A stretch of DNA of 64,000 nucleotides from Jejubacter calystegiae (GTDB lineage: Bacteria; Pseudomonadota; Gammaproteobacteria; Enterobacterales; Enterobacteriaceae): positions 5,094,185 to 5,158,184 of the forward strand of contig NZ_CP040428.1 in the NCBI RefSeq assembly GCF_005671395.1, in the 5' to 3' direction. A program made the position numbers and the translations under genes. Below are positions 43,766 through 56,990 of the stretch, piece after piece (the stretch's first letter is position 1; every line of letters begins with the position of its first letter). Below the pieces are notes generated by a model that worked only from the letters and a program-made list of their open reading frames with translations, did no database searches and was not told the origin of the DNA.

Positions 43766-44668
43766 TTAGAGCGCCCACCAAATCAGCGCGGCGATACCAC
43801 CAAACAGCAACCACTTAATAAGATAATAGACCGGCTTGTTCCACTTCTTCAGACGTTTGCCCACCCGCCGTATCGAATAAATATATTTAAAGGCGCGGTT
43901 AATTCCCCCTACCCGGTCGCTATCACTGTTGGGTGCCACTGCTGCGCTCATCAGATTGCGCCCCAGCCAGTGGTTAACGGCCTGTGTCCAGCGGTAGCGC
44001 ATGGGGCGCTCTACATCGCAGAACAGAATAAGGCGGTTTTCCCCACTGGTGTTTTCCGCATAGTGGATATAGGTTTCATCGAACAGCACCCCTTCCCCAT
44101 CGCGCCAGCTGTAGCATTTACCGTCCACCTCAATAAAACAACGATCGTCATTGGGCGTCGCCAGTCCCAAATGGTAACGCAGGGAACCGGCATAAGGATC
44201 GCGGTGACGCGGCAGACGGCTACCGTCCGGTAGCGTCGCGAACATGGCTGCCTTAATGGAGGGTATCGTCTTTAGCAGCGCAGTGGTTTTCGGGCACAGC
44301 TGATGCGCCGAAGGATGAGCCTCTTCATACCACTTCAGATAGAAGCGTTTCCAGCCGGTTTTAAAAAATGAGTTAAATCCAGCATCGTTATATTTGTCAG
44401 AAGCTTTAATCTCCTGGAGCGCCATCAGTTGCTGACCCTCTTCACGAATCTCCTGCCAGTTATCCTGTAATGTTTTAAGTTCCGGAAAGGTTTCCAGTGG
44501 TAGATAAGGCGTGGTCGGCACCCGGGAGAAAAGATACATAAACCCGTTTAGCGGTGCAGTAAATGTGGAGTGATCGGATAGCTGGCGCCAGAATTTATAA
44601 CGGACGCGTCCCCGATAATGAACATACAGAACAGAGACAATAAAAATGAGCAGGATGACATACTTCAT
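43766..44668 (-). CDS. lpxO: lipid A 2-hydroxylase LpxO
   Basis: 300 aa (Salmonella LpxO 302). An N-terminal membrane segment (YVILLIFIVSVLYVHYRG) is followed by an aspartyl/asparaginyl beta-hydroxylase domain: RLPRHRDPYAGSLRYHLGL (H-x-D iron ligands), IHYAENTSGENRLILFCDVE (third His, 2-oxoglutarate Arg). A C-terminal hydrophobic helix ends the protein. Hydroxylates the secondary myristate of lipid A with Fe2+, 2-oxoglutarate and O2. Absent from E. coli K-12. Confidence 0.92.
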   Translation of the reverse strand: MKYVILLIFIVSVLYVHYRGRVRYKFWRQLSDHSTFTAPLNGFMYLFSRVPTTPYLPLETFPELKTLQDNWQEIREEGQQLMALQEIKASDKYNDAGFNSFFKTGWKRFYLKWYEEAHPSAHQLCPKTTALLKTIPSIKAAMFATLPDGSRLPRHRDPYAGSLRYHLGLATPNDDRCFIEVDGKCYSWRDGEGVLFDETYIHYAENTSGENRLILFCDVERPMRYRWTQAVNHWLGRNLMSAAVAPNSDSDRVGGINRAFKYIYSIRRVGKRLKKWNKPVYYLIKWLLFGGIAALIWWAL

Positions 44669-44884
44669 TGTTAATTCGCCAAAGTCGTTCAGTTACAAGC
44701 CAGCGTTATAATCCCTGCTAACAGGCTCTAAATGGCTCAGTTAAGCGCAAATATCATATCTTCAAAAACCTTTTGGTAACACACTCGTAGCATTTCTACA
44801 GCACGAATGGCATAAAACAGTAAACAGATCTCGCCAGTCACGCTATACCAGGAAAGTGGCGTTATCACAAAACAGAGGAGAACA

Positions 44885-45067
44885 ATGATGTACCAGATTG
44901 GTGATATTGTGCAGCCGCGCACTGGCGGGCCGAAACTGAAAATTGTGGAAATTCACGACGACCAGGTGGTCGGCGTAGCGACAAATGATGAAAACGCAGA
45001 AAAGATTACCCTGAAAGCCGCCGATGTCACCCCCTATACGGAAGAGGGTGATTTCGGCGTCTGTTAA
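44885..45067 (+). CDS. small YodC/DUF2158-like protein
   Basis: 60 aa, AGGAGA before ATG 44885. FQIGDIV-type start (MMYQIGDIVQPRTGGPKLKI) is characteristic of DUF2158: short SH3-like strands with GG-P. Function unknown. Convergent with stpA, with a strong terminator between. Confidence 0.65.
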   Translation: MMYQIGDIVQPRTGGPKLKIVEIHDDQVVGVATNDENAEKITLKAADVTPYTEEGDFGVC

Positions 45068-45074
45068 ATAAGCG

Positions 45075-45101
45075 ACTCCTCTCCCGATACGGGAGAGGAG
45101 T
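45075..45101. terminator. bidirectional terminator between DUF2158 gene and stpA
   Basis: Perfect 12-bp stem ACTCCTCTCCCG / CGGGAGAGGAGT with a 3-nt loop. Confidence 0.85.
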
Positions 45102-45105
45102 ATTA

Positions 45106-45501
45106 TCAGATCAGGAAGTCGTCCAGAGACTTACCGGATTCGATAGCCTGAGCGATAGCTTTCGGCGTACGGCCCTGACCGGTCCAGGTTTTTTCGCTGC
45201 CGTCCAGATCGGTATAACGATATTTCGCCGGACGGGCGGCGCGCTTTTTACGCGGGGCGCTGCCGAGCTCTTTAATCAACTCATTCGGGTCAATACCGTC
45301 GGCCTGCATCAGTTCAACCCAGGTCTTTAACTTCTCTTCACGTTCCGCAATCTCCTGCTGACGAGAGCTCTCTTCCTCACGGCGCTCTTCAGCCACCATC
45401 CGGAATTTTTCCAGGATCTCTTCGAGCTGCTCAATAGAAAATTCGCGCGCCATAGCACGCAGGGTACGGATGTTATTGAGGTTTTGTAATGTTAAAGACA
45501 T
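45106..45501 (-). CDS. stpA: H-NS-like nucleoid protein StpA
   Basis: 131 aa. N-terminal oligomerisation helices ([38 protein letters not shown]) and a C-terminal DNA-binding domain with [16 protein letters not shown] and KSLDDFLI. Between ygaP and alaE, the E. coli stpA position. StpA is the H-NS paralogue that silences AT-rich genes and has RNA chaperone activity. It may silence the AT-rich island in this window. Confidence 0.93.
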   Translation of the reverse strand: MSLTLQNLNNIRTLRAMAREFSIEQLEEILEKFRMVAEERREEESSRQQEIAEREEKLKTWVELMQADGIDPNELIKELGSAPRKKRAARPAKYRYTDLDGSEKTWTGQGRTPKAIAQAIESGKSLDDFLI

Positions 45502-46240
45502 ATATCTCCCACAGTATCAGGCAAGGATTAGAAATAAACGGCGTCATAAGGTACTGGATTGGAAATTATATTACCAGTCGCAGCCCCACAACCGTATAAA
45601 CTTTCAACAACAACGCCGCTATAACGATATATATAGTAACCTAACTGAATATTATTTAAACCCCAATGAGATTCATCTGTCATATTAACCTCCTCTGGAT
45701 TCAGGTTATTCTTCGAATATCGCCGTGGACAAGCGTTGCTGCTCTGTGCTGAAAACGCAGAAAGGACGCTACCTGGCGCGAAGAGAAATATCGTTTCAGG
45801 CGCGGGAAAATTCGCTTAACAATAATAAATATGACGATCGTAAGACTGCCGGAAATATCGCAGTAGTCACCGGACATCATCCGCACTCCCCTCCGGGTGA
45901 TACAGTCAGGCGTTTACCATTAGTTCACAATAAATCTACATTTACGACCATTTTATCAACGGTCAGACGGGGTGTTCAGAAAAAGCAGTCTGAAATTATG
46001 AATCCACCATCAAATTGATATTAAAGAAGTTACCTGACGAAGACCGTCAAAAATGGTGTAAATAGCACCTTTTGAGGTTCCGCAAAAAATTTTGTGACTA
46101 AAAGTCCCGGAAATAAAAACTTTCACCTGGTTGCCCACCGCAAAGATAGTGCTATATCCTATACATAGCCCATTAAAGCAAAAGATAAAACCATAACAAA
46201 AGCGCTTTTACAGCAATTGACGCCAAAAAGAGAGGATCCC
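45502..46240. promoter_or_regulatory. 739-base gap between stpA and alaE
   Basis: No supported coding region. Open frames here (45470-45688 and 45725-46018 on the plus strand) have no ribosome sites or family likeness. AT-rich sequence before stpA (45560-45680) fits its promoter. The part before alaE has GATAGTGCTATATCCTATAC around 46145-46165, a plausible -10. Confidence 0.4.
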
Positions 46241-46696
46241 GTGATATTTAAAACGTCGCATCTGCGCCATGCGGCCGCAGACACCTTCGCTATGGTGGTC
46301 TGGTGCTTTGTTACGGGGATGCTGATCGAGATCTTTATTTCAGGAATGGCATTCGAGCAGTCGCTGTCGTCCAGGCTGGTCTCAATTCCGGTCAATATCA
46401 TCATCGCCTGGCCCTACGGCCTGTGGCGTGATGCGGCTATCCGCTTTTCCCGGCGGCTAACCAACGCTCGCTGGGGGAAAACCCTGGCCGATGTGCTGGC
46501 CTACGTAAGCTTTCAGTCGCCCGTGTACGCTGCCATCCTCTGGTCGGTTGGGGCGGAGCCCGCGCAGATCCTCGCGGCTGTCAGCTCCAACATCGTGGTT
46601 TCCATGCTGATGGGCGCCGCATACGGGTTTTTTCTGGATTACTGTCGGCGCCTGTTCCGGGTTTCCGGCTACGAGCGAATCAGGGCAAGCGCCTGA
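46241..46696 (+). CDS. alaE: L-alanine exporter AlaE
   Basis: 151 aa from GTG 46241 with GAGAGG upstream, matching E. coli AlaE (149 aa); an upstream TTG adds 8 residues with no support. Four membrane segments: [57 protein letters not shown] and [20 protein letters not shown]. Exports L-alanine. Keeps the E. coli stpA-alaE-ygaC order. Confidence 0.95.
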   Translation: MIFKTSHLRHAAADTFAMVVWCFVTGMLIEIFISGMAFEQSLSSRLVSIPVNIIIAWPYGLWRDAAIRFSRRLTNARWGKTLADVLAYVSFQSPVYAAILWSVGAEPAQILAAVSSNIVVSMLMGAAYGFFLDYCRRLFRVSGYERIRASA

Positions 46697-46718
46697 TCTC
46701 TGAAAGGGATTTTCGGTA

Positions 46719-47054
46719 TTAGCCAAACAGCCCGGACAAATAGCGTTCCAGTGCAATGCGCGAACTGAAGCCGTGAGGAATGCCATAGTGTTCTTCTGCA
46801 TCGCCGCCCAGCCATAGCGGGAATTCATGATAGTGATTGCAGGTTTTGATTTCCGAGGCAGGGTCGGCAAGCGTCAGGCTGCGCTCTTTCAGGGCCGGGT
46901 GGATAATCAACGCGGTACGTCCCATACGCGCCTCGCGATTGACATAAACAAAGTTGTCACCGCGGCGATAGCCATAGGCTTTGTTGGTCACAGCCTCCAT
47001 GGTAAAGCCAGCTTTTTCCAGTACGCGCGCTACCTCATCGGGTCGTAAATACAT
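46719..47054 (-). CDS. ygaC: DUF2002 protein YgaC
   Basis: 111 aa (E. coli 114): [65 protein letters not shown]. Family of unknown function; E. coli ygaC is Fur-regulated. Convergent with alaE. Confidence 0.95.
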   Translation of the reverse strand: MYLRPDEVARVLEKAGFTMEAVTNKAYGYRRGDNFVYVNREARMGRTALIIHPALKERSLTLADPASEIKTCNHYHEFPLWLGGDAEEHYGIPHGFSSRIALERYLSGLFG

Positions 47055-47401
47055 AGTTTTTCCTCGTCATCTTTGTACCGCAGCGCAACCTTACATGATG
47101 CTCCCGGCATGCGCTTTCGGAATAATCCACAAACCATGCCCTGCGGCCCACTCCGGAGCAAAAATGCAGATTCGGGCGTTTTTCTCGGGAATCGGACCGG
47201 GAGATTTACCAGGTGTAGCAGAAAAAATCACCGCTGGCGGGCGATCCGAAACCCGGCAAGGTAACAGAATTTTTCAGCAATCGAGGATCGACGTATAGCG
47301 CTGCGCGTCCGGGCCTGTCTGGTTCCCGCTCATCACTCGGGGAAGCCATAACCCGGAGAAATACCCCTTCTTTCTTCCAGCCGCTCGCGGAGCCGGATTT
47401 T
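47055..47401. other. 347-base gap between ygaC and the MocR gene
   Basis: No supported gene. GC-rich with short inverted segments around 47315-47400 that may help end the MocR transcript. The part near 47055-47110 must hold the ygaC promoter. Confidence 0.4.
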
Positions 47402-48763
47402 TTACAACAATGCCCGATGCAAACGCGCTGCCAGCTCTTCCGCGTGGCGGGCGCTGGTAATATTGGTAAAGCTCATGATCAATCCCCCTTCTCCCTGGCT
47501 TTCCAGTCGCCATGCGCCCAGCGCCTCCACCGCCAGTCCGGCATCACGAGCCCTGGCCGCGGCAGTGCGATCGTCCCCGGTCACCGGCATCAGTAGTTGG
47601 ATCCCCCCGGCCTGAGGCACGACCGGAAACCCCTGTTCCGCCAGAGCCTGTTCCAGCCAGCGGCGGCGCTGAGTATAGATCTGGCGCATCTTTTTCAGGT
47701 GGCGCCAGAAGTGACCTTCGCCGATAAAGTCGCTGATGGCCAGTTGAATCAGCGGCGGTACGGAACAGGGCGTCAGCACGCTCTGTTCAGCAAAGGCGTT
47801 CGTCACCTCTTCCGGCACTACCAGCCAGCCACAGCGCAAAGCGGGAAACAGCGTCTTGCTGAAGGTGCCTGCATAGATGACGCGCCGGGGAGCATCCAGG
47901 CTCTTCAGAGGCGGTAGCGGACGCCCCTGATAGCGAAATTCACTGTCATAGTCATCCTCGATTATCCAGGCATCACGCTGTACTGCCCAGGCCAGCAGCT
48001 GGCGACGGCGGCTAGCGGCAAGTGCAACGCCCAGCGGACTCTGATGAGCTGGAGTCAACAGGGCAAAACGGGCACCGGGATAGCGGCGGATGGCTTCATC
48101 AATCACCATCCCTTCCCCATCTACCGGCACCGGATTCAGCCGTAATCCGTTTTGCTCCAGCACCGGGCGGATAAAAGGATAACCGGGGTCTTCCACCCAG
48201 ATACCGTCGCCCTGGCGAGCCAGAGCGCGTAGCAGCAGCGTCATCACCATGGGGTAGCCAGCGGCGATAAATACCTGTTCCGGACGGCAGTCGATACTAC
48301 GCGAAAAACGCAGCCAGTCGGCAATAGCCTGCCGCAGCCCCCAATTTCCTGCGGGATCCGGTAATGCCAGATCGAAGCGACTCTGCTGACGCAGGCGCCT
48401 GCCCATCACCCTGGCCCACAGCCCACGGGGGAAAGCATCCAGCGCCGGAAGGCCAGGCTGGAACGGCAGCGGCGCCGGATGGCGGCGATCTGCCCCTTTT
48501 TGTAAGGGACGGACGGGCCGGGTGGAAAGTGCCGCGCTGACATAGGTTCCCGAACGGCTACGGCGTTCCAGCCAGCCCTGAGCCACCAGCTCCCCCAGTG
48601 CATTTTCCACGGTAGCTCGTGACACGCCCTGCTCCTGAGCAAGTACGCGGCTGGACGGCAGGCGGGAACCGGGCGGTAGTTCTCCGCTTTCAATGGAACG
48701 CCTAATCTGCTCCGCCAGTTGCCGGTAGCGCGGTACAAATGAGGAAGAAGTTCTGGTCTGCAT
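47402..48763 (-). CDS. MocR-family (GntR-HTH plus PLP aminotransferase) regulator
   Basis: 453 aa. N-terminal GntR winged helix (YRQLAEQIRRSIESGELPPG, RLPSSRVLAQEQGVSRATVE) and a fold-type I aminotransferase domain: WVEDPGYPFIRPVL, TPAHQSPLGVALAASRRRQL, WIIEDDYDSEFRYQGRPLPP and the PLP lysine in YAGTFSKTLFPALRCGW. MocR proteins regulate by binding PLP or its adducts. Divergent from the AhpD-like gene with 74 nt between them, so that gene is the probable target. Confidence 0.9.
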   Translation of the reverse strand: MQTRTSSSFVPRYRQLAEQIRRSIESGELPPGSRLPSSRVLAQEQGVSRATVENALGELVAQGWLERRSRSGTYVSAALSTRPVRPLQKGADRRHPAPLPFQPGLPALDAFPRGLWARVMGRRLRQQSRFDLALPDPAGNWGLRQAIADWLRFSRSIDCRPEQVFIAAGYPMVMTLLLRALARQGDGIWVEDPGYPFIRPVLEQNGLRLNPVPVDGEGMVIDEAIRRYPGARFALLTPAHQSPLGVALAASRRRQLLAWAVQRDAWIIEDDYDSEFRYQGRPLPPLKSLDAPRRVIYAGTFSKTLFPALRCGWLVVPEEVTNAFAEQSVLTPCSVPPLIQLAISDFIGEGHFWRHLKKMRQIYTQRRRWLEQALAEQGFPVVPQAGGIQLLMPVTGDDRTAAARARDAGLAVEALGAWRLESQGEGGLIMSFTNITSARHAEELAARLHRALL

Positions 48764-48837
48764 TTTTATCCATTTTCTGGCTCTCTTTTACAGACCATTA
48801 TAGTGTTATTTTCCCCGGACCACTTGAGGAGGAAAAG

Positions 48838-49269
48838 ATGAGCACACTACGTCAGCCCTATCGCGAACTTTCGGCAGAGGTGAATAAACAGATGGTTGCG
48901 GCGCTGATGGCGCTGGAAAAAGGGCCGCTTGATGGCCGCTTAATCGAGCTGGTCTTTCTGCGGGTATCCCAGATTAACGGCTGCGCATACTGCCTTGAAA
49001 TGCACAGCAACGCGCTGCGCAAACGCGGCGAAGATCAGGCCAGACTGGATGCACTGGCCGGCTGGCGGGTCAGCCAGCGTTTTAGTGAAAAAGAGCAGGC
49101 GGCGCTGGCCTGGGCTGAAGCGGTCACTCATATCGCGGAAAGCGGTGCCGGTGATGAGGTTTATCATCCGCTGGAGCAGCACTTTAGCCCCCAGGAAATC
49201 AGCGATCTGACCCACGCTATCGCCCTGATGAACGCCTTCAATCGTCTGGCCGTCGGCATGAGAATGTAG
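48838..49269 (+). CDS. AhpD-like carboxymuconolactone decarboxylase family protein
   Basis: 143 aa from ATG 48838 (GAGGAGGAAAAG upstream); the open frame upstream is the promoter zone. It has the AhpD core FLRVSQINGCAYCLEMHSNA (E-x-C-x2-C-x3-H pattern) and LTHAIALMNAFNRLAVGMRM. Such proteins are alkylhydroperoxidase-like. Controlled probably by the divergent MocR regulator. It stands where E. coli has ygaM. Confidence 0.85.
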   Translation: MSTLRQPYRELSAEVNKQMVAALMALEKGPLDGRLIELVFLRVSQINGCAYCLEMHSNALRKRGEDQARLDALAGWRVSQRFSEKEQAALAWAEAVTHIAESGAGDEVYHPLEQHFSPQEISDLTHAIALMNAFNRLAVGMRM

Positions 49270-49301
49270 CGCCAGCGCCAGTTTCAGGCACGGAACGACA
49301 G

Positions 49302-49323
49302 CGCCCCGGACGGGGCGTTTTTT
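49302..49323 (+). terminator. terminator of the AhpD-like gene
   Basis: CGCCCCG / CGGGGCG with a very short loop and six following T residues. Confidence 0.85.
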
Positions 49324-49332
49324 ATGGTTAAA

Positions 49333-49379
49333 ATACCATATATTGCGCGGTTGAAAGTTTTACAAACTACATCTAGTAT
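49333..49379 (+). promoter_or_regulatory. candidate tandem NrdR boxes of nrdHIEF
   Basis: ATACCATATATTGCGC (49333-49348) and AAACTACATCTAGTAT (49364-49379) both resemble the NrdR consensus (ACACTATATATTGTGT) and start 31 bp apart, three helical turns, the spacing known for NrdR pairs. Confidence 0.55.
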
Positions 49380-49453
49380 TTACCCATCAGACAACAGACG
49401 ATCCTGACGACCTAAACGTCGCCGCCTTGTCATTTTAAATGGAAATACGAATC

Positions 49454-49702
49454 ATGCGCATTACTATTTACACTCGTAATAACTGCGTGCAGTGCCACGC
49501 GACGAAGCGCGCTATGGAGAGCCGCGGTTTCGACTTTGAGCTGATTAACCTGGACCAGCATCCCGAGATGGCAGACGGCCTGCGCAGCCAGGGCTATCGC
49601 CAGCTGCCAGTGGTAGTCACCGATAGCGAAAGCTGGTGCGGATTCCGCCCCGATATGATCAACCGACTGCGGATGCCAGTGAACAGCGCGGCGGGCGCAT
49701 GA
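49454..49702 (+). CDS. nrdH: NrdH glutaredoxin-like redoxin
   Basis: 82 aa from ATG 49454 ([20 protein letters not shown]), the E. coli start; an ATG five codons upstream is less likely. Active-site [13 protein letters not shown] at the C-terminus. Reduces the NrdE disulfide, taking electrons from thioredoxin reductase. First gene of the class Ib ribonucleotide reductase operon; its stop overlaps nrdI (ATGA). Confidence 0.97.
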   Translation: MRITIYTRNNCVQCHATKRAMESRGFDFELINLDQHPEMADGLRSQGYRQLPVVVTDSESWCGFRPDMINRLRMPVNSAAGA

Positions 49703-50081
49703 CCCGGCTGGTTTACTTCTCCAGTACATCGGAGAACACCCACCGTTTTATCCAGCGCCTTGGATTACCGGCGCTGCGCATACCGGTGGATGAAGCGCAG
49801 CCTCTGTGCGTCAGCGAACCCTACATCCTGGTCACCCCGACATACGGCGGCGGCGGCTCTAAAGGCGCCGTTCCCCGCCCGGTTATCCTGTTTCTGAATA
49901 ACGAACATAATCGCGCGCTGCTGCGCGGCGTGATTGCCGCTGGCAATCGCAATTTTGGCGAAGCTTATTGCCTGGCGGGCGACATCATCGCCCGAAAATG
50001 CCACGTTCCCCTGCTCTACCGCTTCGAGCTGCTGGGAACCCCACAAGATATCGACAACGTGCGTAAGGGAGTAACCGAATT

Positions 50082-50109
<28 letters not shown>
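49699..50109 (+). CDS. nrdI: flavodoxin-like NrdI
   Basis: 136 aa from ATG 49699. FMN-binding loops [18 protein letters not shown] and [17 protein letters not shown]; then [17 protein letters not shown]. NrdI supplies superoxide oxidant to assemble the dimanganese-tyrosyl cofactor of NrdF. Overlaps nrdH by 4 nt and nrdE by 28 nt. Confidence 0.97.
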
Positions 50110-53199
<3,090 letters not shown>

Positions 53200-53468
53200 T
53201 CTCTCTTTATTCTTTAATTGAATGGCCAATTAATAAAAAATAACGCCCGAATTATTTGAATTCGGGCCAAAAAAAACACACTATAAGCATTTGCTTATTA
53301 CAAAAATTATCTTTAAAAATGGTGTTCATTTCTCCATCAGAAAAATGACCATTTTCTGCACCACATCACAAAAATAGCCTCATCGATTATCCACTCCGAG
53401 CCCTTGCCTCACGGTAAATTTACAACCATTAGCATATTCTCATGCAAAGTCATCTCAGGATATGAGGG

Positions 53469-53496
53469 TTGCCACAGAATCTGAGTATGTTAGGGT
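53469..53496 (+). promoter_or_regulatory. proU sigma-70 promoter (P2-like)
   Basis: TTGCCA (53469-53474), 16 nt, TAGGGT (53491-53496), nearly the E. coli proU P2 elements. The 363-base gap 53200-53562 is AT-rich, as expected for the H-NS-controlled osmotically induced proU control region. Confidence 0.7.
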
Positions 53497-53562
53497 ATAG
53501 CCTGAGTTTTATTTCACCAGGAATTTCAATATATTCAAATAAAAACAGGAATACGCTCTTTC

Positions 53563-54765
53563 ATGGCAATTAAATTAGAAGTCAAAAATCTTTACAAGGT
53601 ATTTGGGGAACATCCCCAACGGGCCTTCAAATATATAGACCAGGGTTTCTCAAAAGAGCAACTTTTAGAGAAAACAGGGCTTTCACTGGGCGTTAAGGAC
53701 GCCAATCTGACCATTGAAGAAGGCGAGATCTTCGTCGTTATGGGGCTTTCCGGATCGGGAAAATCCACCATGGTACGCCTTCTCAATCGCCTGATAGAGC
53801 CCACCCGCGGCCAGGTACTGATCGATGGTGTGGATATCGCCAGAATATCGGAACCTGAACTCCGTGAGGTGCGCAGAAAAAAAATCGCCATGGTCTTCCA
53901 GTCCTTTGCGCTAATGCCCCATATGAATGTCCTGAATAATACAGCATTCGGTATGGAATTAGCCGGCGCCTCTCAGCAGGAGCGCCAGGAAAAAGCCCTC
54001 GACGCCCTGCGCCAGGTGGGACTGGAAAATTACGCGCACGCATACCCGGATGAACTTTCCGGCGGTATGCGTCAGCGCGTAGGTCTGGCCCGCGCCCTGG
54101 CCATTAATCCCGACATTCTGCTAATGGACGAAGCTTTCTCGGCGCTCGATCCCTTAATTCGCAGTGAAATGCAGGATGAATTAGTCAAACTCCAGGCTAA
54201 ACATCAGCGCACCGTGGTCTTTATTTCCCACGATCTTGATGAGGCGATGCGGATTGGCGATCGCATTGCCATTATGCAAAACGGCGAGGTGGTTCAGGTC
54301 GGTACACCGGATGAGATCCTCAACAACCCGGCCAACGATTACGTTCGCACTTTCTTCCGCGGCGTTGATATCAGCCAGGTCTTTAGCGCCAAAGATATCG
54401 CCCGCCGGACACCGCGCGGCCTGCTGCGCAAGACCACCGGTTTTGGTCCCCGCTCGGCGCTGAAGCTGCTTCAGGACGATGCTCTGGAGTTCGGCTACAT
54501 CATCGAGCGCGGCCAGAAATTTCTTGGCATCGTCTCTATCGACTCCCTGAAACGCGCGCTGGCGGCGGGACAGGGACTGGATGAGGCGCTGCTCGACTCT
54601 CCGGAGCCCGTGATGGCAGATACGCCACTCAGCGAGCTGCTCACCCCCGTCGGCCAGGCCCCCTGCGCGGTACCGGTCGTGGATGAGGCACAGCAGTACA
54701 TCGGCATCATCTCCAAGGGGATGCTGCTGCAGGCATTAGATCGGGAGGGAGCAAACAATGAGTGA
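53563..54765 (+). CDS. proV: glycine betaine/proline ABC transporter ATPase ProV
   Basis: 400 aa (E. coli 400). Walker [18 protein letters not shown] near residue 60, Q-loop [15 protein letters not shown], signature [16 protein letters not shown], Walker [16 protein letters not shown]-loop [11 protein letters not shown], then a C-terminal CBS pair that senses ionic strength. With ProW and ProX it imports glycine betaine and proline betaine under osmotic stress. Its stop overlaps proW by 8 nt. Confidence 0.97.
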   Translation: MAIKLEVKNLYKVFGEHPQRAFKYIDQGFSKEQLLEKTGLSLGVKDANLTIEEGEIFVVMGLSGSGKSTMVRLLNRLIEPTRGQVLIDGVDIARISEPELREVRRKKIAMVFQSFALMPHMNVLNNTAFGMELAGASQQERQEKALDALRQVGLENYAHAYPDELSGGMRQRVGLARALAINPDILLMDEAFSALDPLIRSEMQDELVKLQAKHQRTVVFISHDLDEAMRIGDRIAIMQNGEVVQVGTPDEILNNPANDYVRTFFRGVDISQVFSAKDIARRTPRGLLRKTTGFGPRSALKLLQDDALEFGYIIERGQKFLGIVSIDSLKRALAAGQGLDEALLDSPEPVMADTPLSELLTPVGQAPCAVPVVDEAQQYIGIISKGMLLQALDREGANNE

Positions 54766-55867
54766 ACAGAATAATCCATGGGGTAGCGCCGAAACGACTA
54801 ACCAGGCCGCAGATGCCGCAAACCAAGCGCCGAATAACGGCGCAGACGCCGGTTCAGCCGCCGATGCCTGGGGCGCCCCGGCCCAGACGCCGCAGGACGG
54901 CGGCGGCGGTGCCGACTGGCTGAACAGCGCCCCCGCGCCGCAACCAGAACACTTCAACATCATGGATCCGTTCCACCATACGCTGATTCCGCTGGACAGT
55001 TGGGTCACCACCGCCATCGACTGGATAGTCACCCACTTCCGCCCGCTGTTCCAGGGGATCCGCGTACCGGTGGACTATATCCTGAACGCCTTCCAGCAAA
55101 TGCTGCTGGGCATGCCGGCGCCAGTGGCGATTCTGATTTTCGCCCTGATCGCCTGGCAGATGTCGAGCCTGAGCATGGGGGTGGCGACCCTGGTGTCGCT
55201 GATCGTCATCGGCGCCATCGGCGCCTGGTCCCAGGCGATGATCACCCTGGCGCTGGTGCTGACCGCGTTGCTGTTCTGCGTGGTGATAGGTCTGCCACTT
55301 GGGATCTGGCTGGCGCGTAGCCCCCGAACCGCGAAGATCGTGCGCCCGATACTCGACGCCATGCAGACCACGCCAGCCTTCGTCTATCTGGTACCGATCG
55401 TCATGCTGTTCGGTATCGGCAACGTGCCCGGGGTGGTGGTGACCATTATCTTCGCCCTGCCCCCCATCGTGCGTCTGACGATCCTGGGGATTAACCAGGT
55501 GCCTGAAGATCTGATCGAAGCCGCGCGATCTTTTGGTTCCAGCCCGCGTCAGATGCTGTTTAAGGTTCAGCTGCCGCTGGCGATGCCCACCATTATGGCC
55601 GGGGTTAACCAGACCCTGATGCTGGCGCTGTCGATGGTGGTGATTGCCTCAATGATTGCCGTTGGCGGTCTGGGTCAGATGGTACTGCGGGGGATCGGCC
55701 GACTGGATATGGGTCTTGCCTCGGTGGGCGGCGTGGGGATCGTGATCCTCGCGATTATCCTCGACCGACTGACCCAGTCCATCGGCCGCGATGCCCGCAG
55801 CCGCGGTAGCCGCCACTGGTATCATTCTGGTCCGGTGGGTCTTCTGATGCGTCCCTTCACCAAATAA
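54758..55867 (+). CDS. proW: glycine betaine/proline ABC transporter permease ProW
   Basis: 369 aa (E. coli 354). A long Ala/Asn/Pro-rich N-terminal tail of about 65 residues is somewhat extended relative to E. coli. It is followed by the membrane domain with the EAA loop [20 protein letters not shown] and [20 protein letters not shown]. Inner-membrane permease of the ProVWX complex. Confidence 0.96.
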   Translation: MSEQNNPWGSAETTNQAADAANQAPNNGADAGSAADAWGAPAQTPQDGGGGADWLNSAPAPQPEHFNIMDPFHHTLIPLDSWVTTAIDWIVTHFRPLFQGIRVPVDYILNAFQQMLLGMPAPVAILIFALIAWQMSSLSMGVATLVSLIVIGAIGAWSQAMITLALVLTALLFCVVIGLPLGIWLARSPRTAKIVRPILDAMQTTPAFVYLVPIVMLFGIGNVPGVVVTIIFALPPIVRLTILGINQVPEDLIEAARSFGSSPRQMLFKVQLPLAMPTIMAGVNQTLMLALSMVVIASMIAVGGLGQMVLRGIGRLDMGLASVGGVGIVILAIILDRLTQSIGRDARSRGSRHWYHSGPVGLLMRPFTK

Positions 55868-55922
55868 GCGTCGGGCGGCTTCGCAGCCGCCTGCTCTGCT
55901 CCCACAAACAAAAGGAATAACG

Positions 55923-56918
55923 ATGAAACATTCTGTCCTGTTTGCCACAGCCTTTGCCACACTGGTCTCTACCAGCGCCTTTGCCGACGCCCTACCGGGC
56001 AAAGGAATCACTGTAAAACCGGTGCAGAGCACCATTACCGAAGAGACTTTCCAGACCCTACTGGTCAGCCGCGCGCTGGAAAAACTGGGTTATACCGTCG
56101 ATAAACCGGGCGAAGTGGATTACAACGTCGCCTACACTTCCATTGCCTCTGGCGATGCCACCTTCCTGGCCACCAACTGGCAGCCCCTGCACGATGATAT
56201 GTACAAGGCCGCCGGCGGCGATAACAAGTTCTACCGCGAAGGCACCTTTGTAACCGGCGCAGCCCAGGGGTATCTGATCGATAAAAAGACCGCCGATAAG
56301 TACAAGATCAAGAGTATCGATCAGCTTAAAGACCCCAAAATCGCCAAACTGTTCGACTCTAACGGTGACGGCAAGGCGGATATGACCGGCTGTAACCCGG
56401 GCTGGGGCTGTGAAACGGTGATCAACCATCAGCTTAAGGCCTTCGGTCTGGAAAAAACCGTGACCCATAATCAGGGCAACTATGCGGCGATGATGGCGGA
56501 TACCATCACCCGCCACAAAGAGGGCAAGCCGATTCTGTACTACACCTGGACGCCGTACTGGGTCAGTGATGTGATGAAGCCGGGCAAAGACGTGGTCTGG
56601 CTGCAGGTGCCTTTCTCCTCAATGCCTGGCGAGCAGAAAGATATCGATACCAAACTACCGAACGGCACCAACTACGGCTTCCCGGTGAACGTGATGCATA
56701 TCGTCGCCAATAAGGCATGGGCCGCGAAGAACCCGGCTGCGGCAAAACTGTTCGCCATCATGAAGCTGCCGCTGGCCGATATCAACGCCCAGAACGCGAT
56801 GATGCATGACGGTAAATCATCCGAAGCGGATATCAATAACCACGTCGATGGCTGGATCAAAGCCCATCAGGCGCAGTTCGACGGCTGGATCAAACAGGCG
56901 CTGGCTGCCCAGAAGTAA
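55923..56918 (+). CDS. proX: glycine betaine-binding periplasmic protein ProX
   Basis: 331 aa. Signal peptide [21 protein letters not shown] (cleavage after AFA, residue 21). The mature protein has the betaine-binding tryptophans in [25 protein letters not shown] and [12 protein letters not shown], as in the E. coli aromatic cage. Last gene of proU, followed by a terminator. Confidence 0.97.
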   Translation: MKHSVLFATAFATLVSTSAFADALPGKGITVKPVQSTITEETFQTLLVSRALEKLGYTVDKPGEVDYNVAYTSIASGDATFLATNWQPLHDDMYKAAGGDNKFYREGTFVTGAAQGYLIDKKTADKYKIKSIDQLKDPKIAKLFDSNGDGKADMTGCNPGWGCETVINHQLKAFGLEKTVTHNQGNYAAMMADTITRHKEGKPILYYTWTPYWVSDVMKPGKDVVWLQVPFSSMPGEQKDIDTKLPNGTNYGFPVNVMHIVANKAWAAKNPAAAKLFAIMKLPLADINAQNAMMHDGKSSEADINNHVDGWIKAHQAQFDGWIKQALAAQK

Positions 56919-56936
56919 CGGATAGCTGATTGCAAA

Positions 56937-56967
56937 AACGCCCGCGTTCGTAATGGTCGCGGGCGTT
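56937..56967. terminator. terminator of proU / ppnP junction
   Basis: 10-bp stem AACGCCCGCG / CGCGGGCGTT, 11-nt loop, preceded by an A-run. Serves proX and possibly the convergent ppnP. Confidence 0.75.
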
Positions 56968-56990
56968 ATCGCGTGAGCATAGTTTCACGA

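Noticed and set aside
44737-44922. 61-aa minus-strand frame with hydrophobic stretch
   Set aside because: Overlaps the start and ribosome site of the 60-aa DUF2158 gene and lacks its own ribosome site.
45725-46018. 97-aa plus-strand frame in the stpA-alaE gap
   Set aside because: No ribosome site, no family, and amino acid make-up unlike a real protein.
53245-53267. Hairpin after nrdF as a rho-independent terminator
   Set aside because: The stem is good (GCCCGAATT/AATTCGGGC) but A residues, not T, follow in the direction of nrdF transcription; noted only in the nrdF entry.
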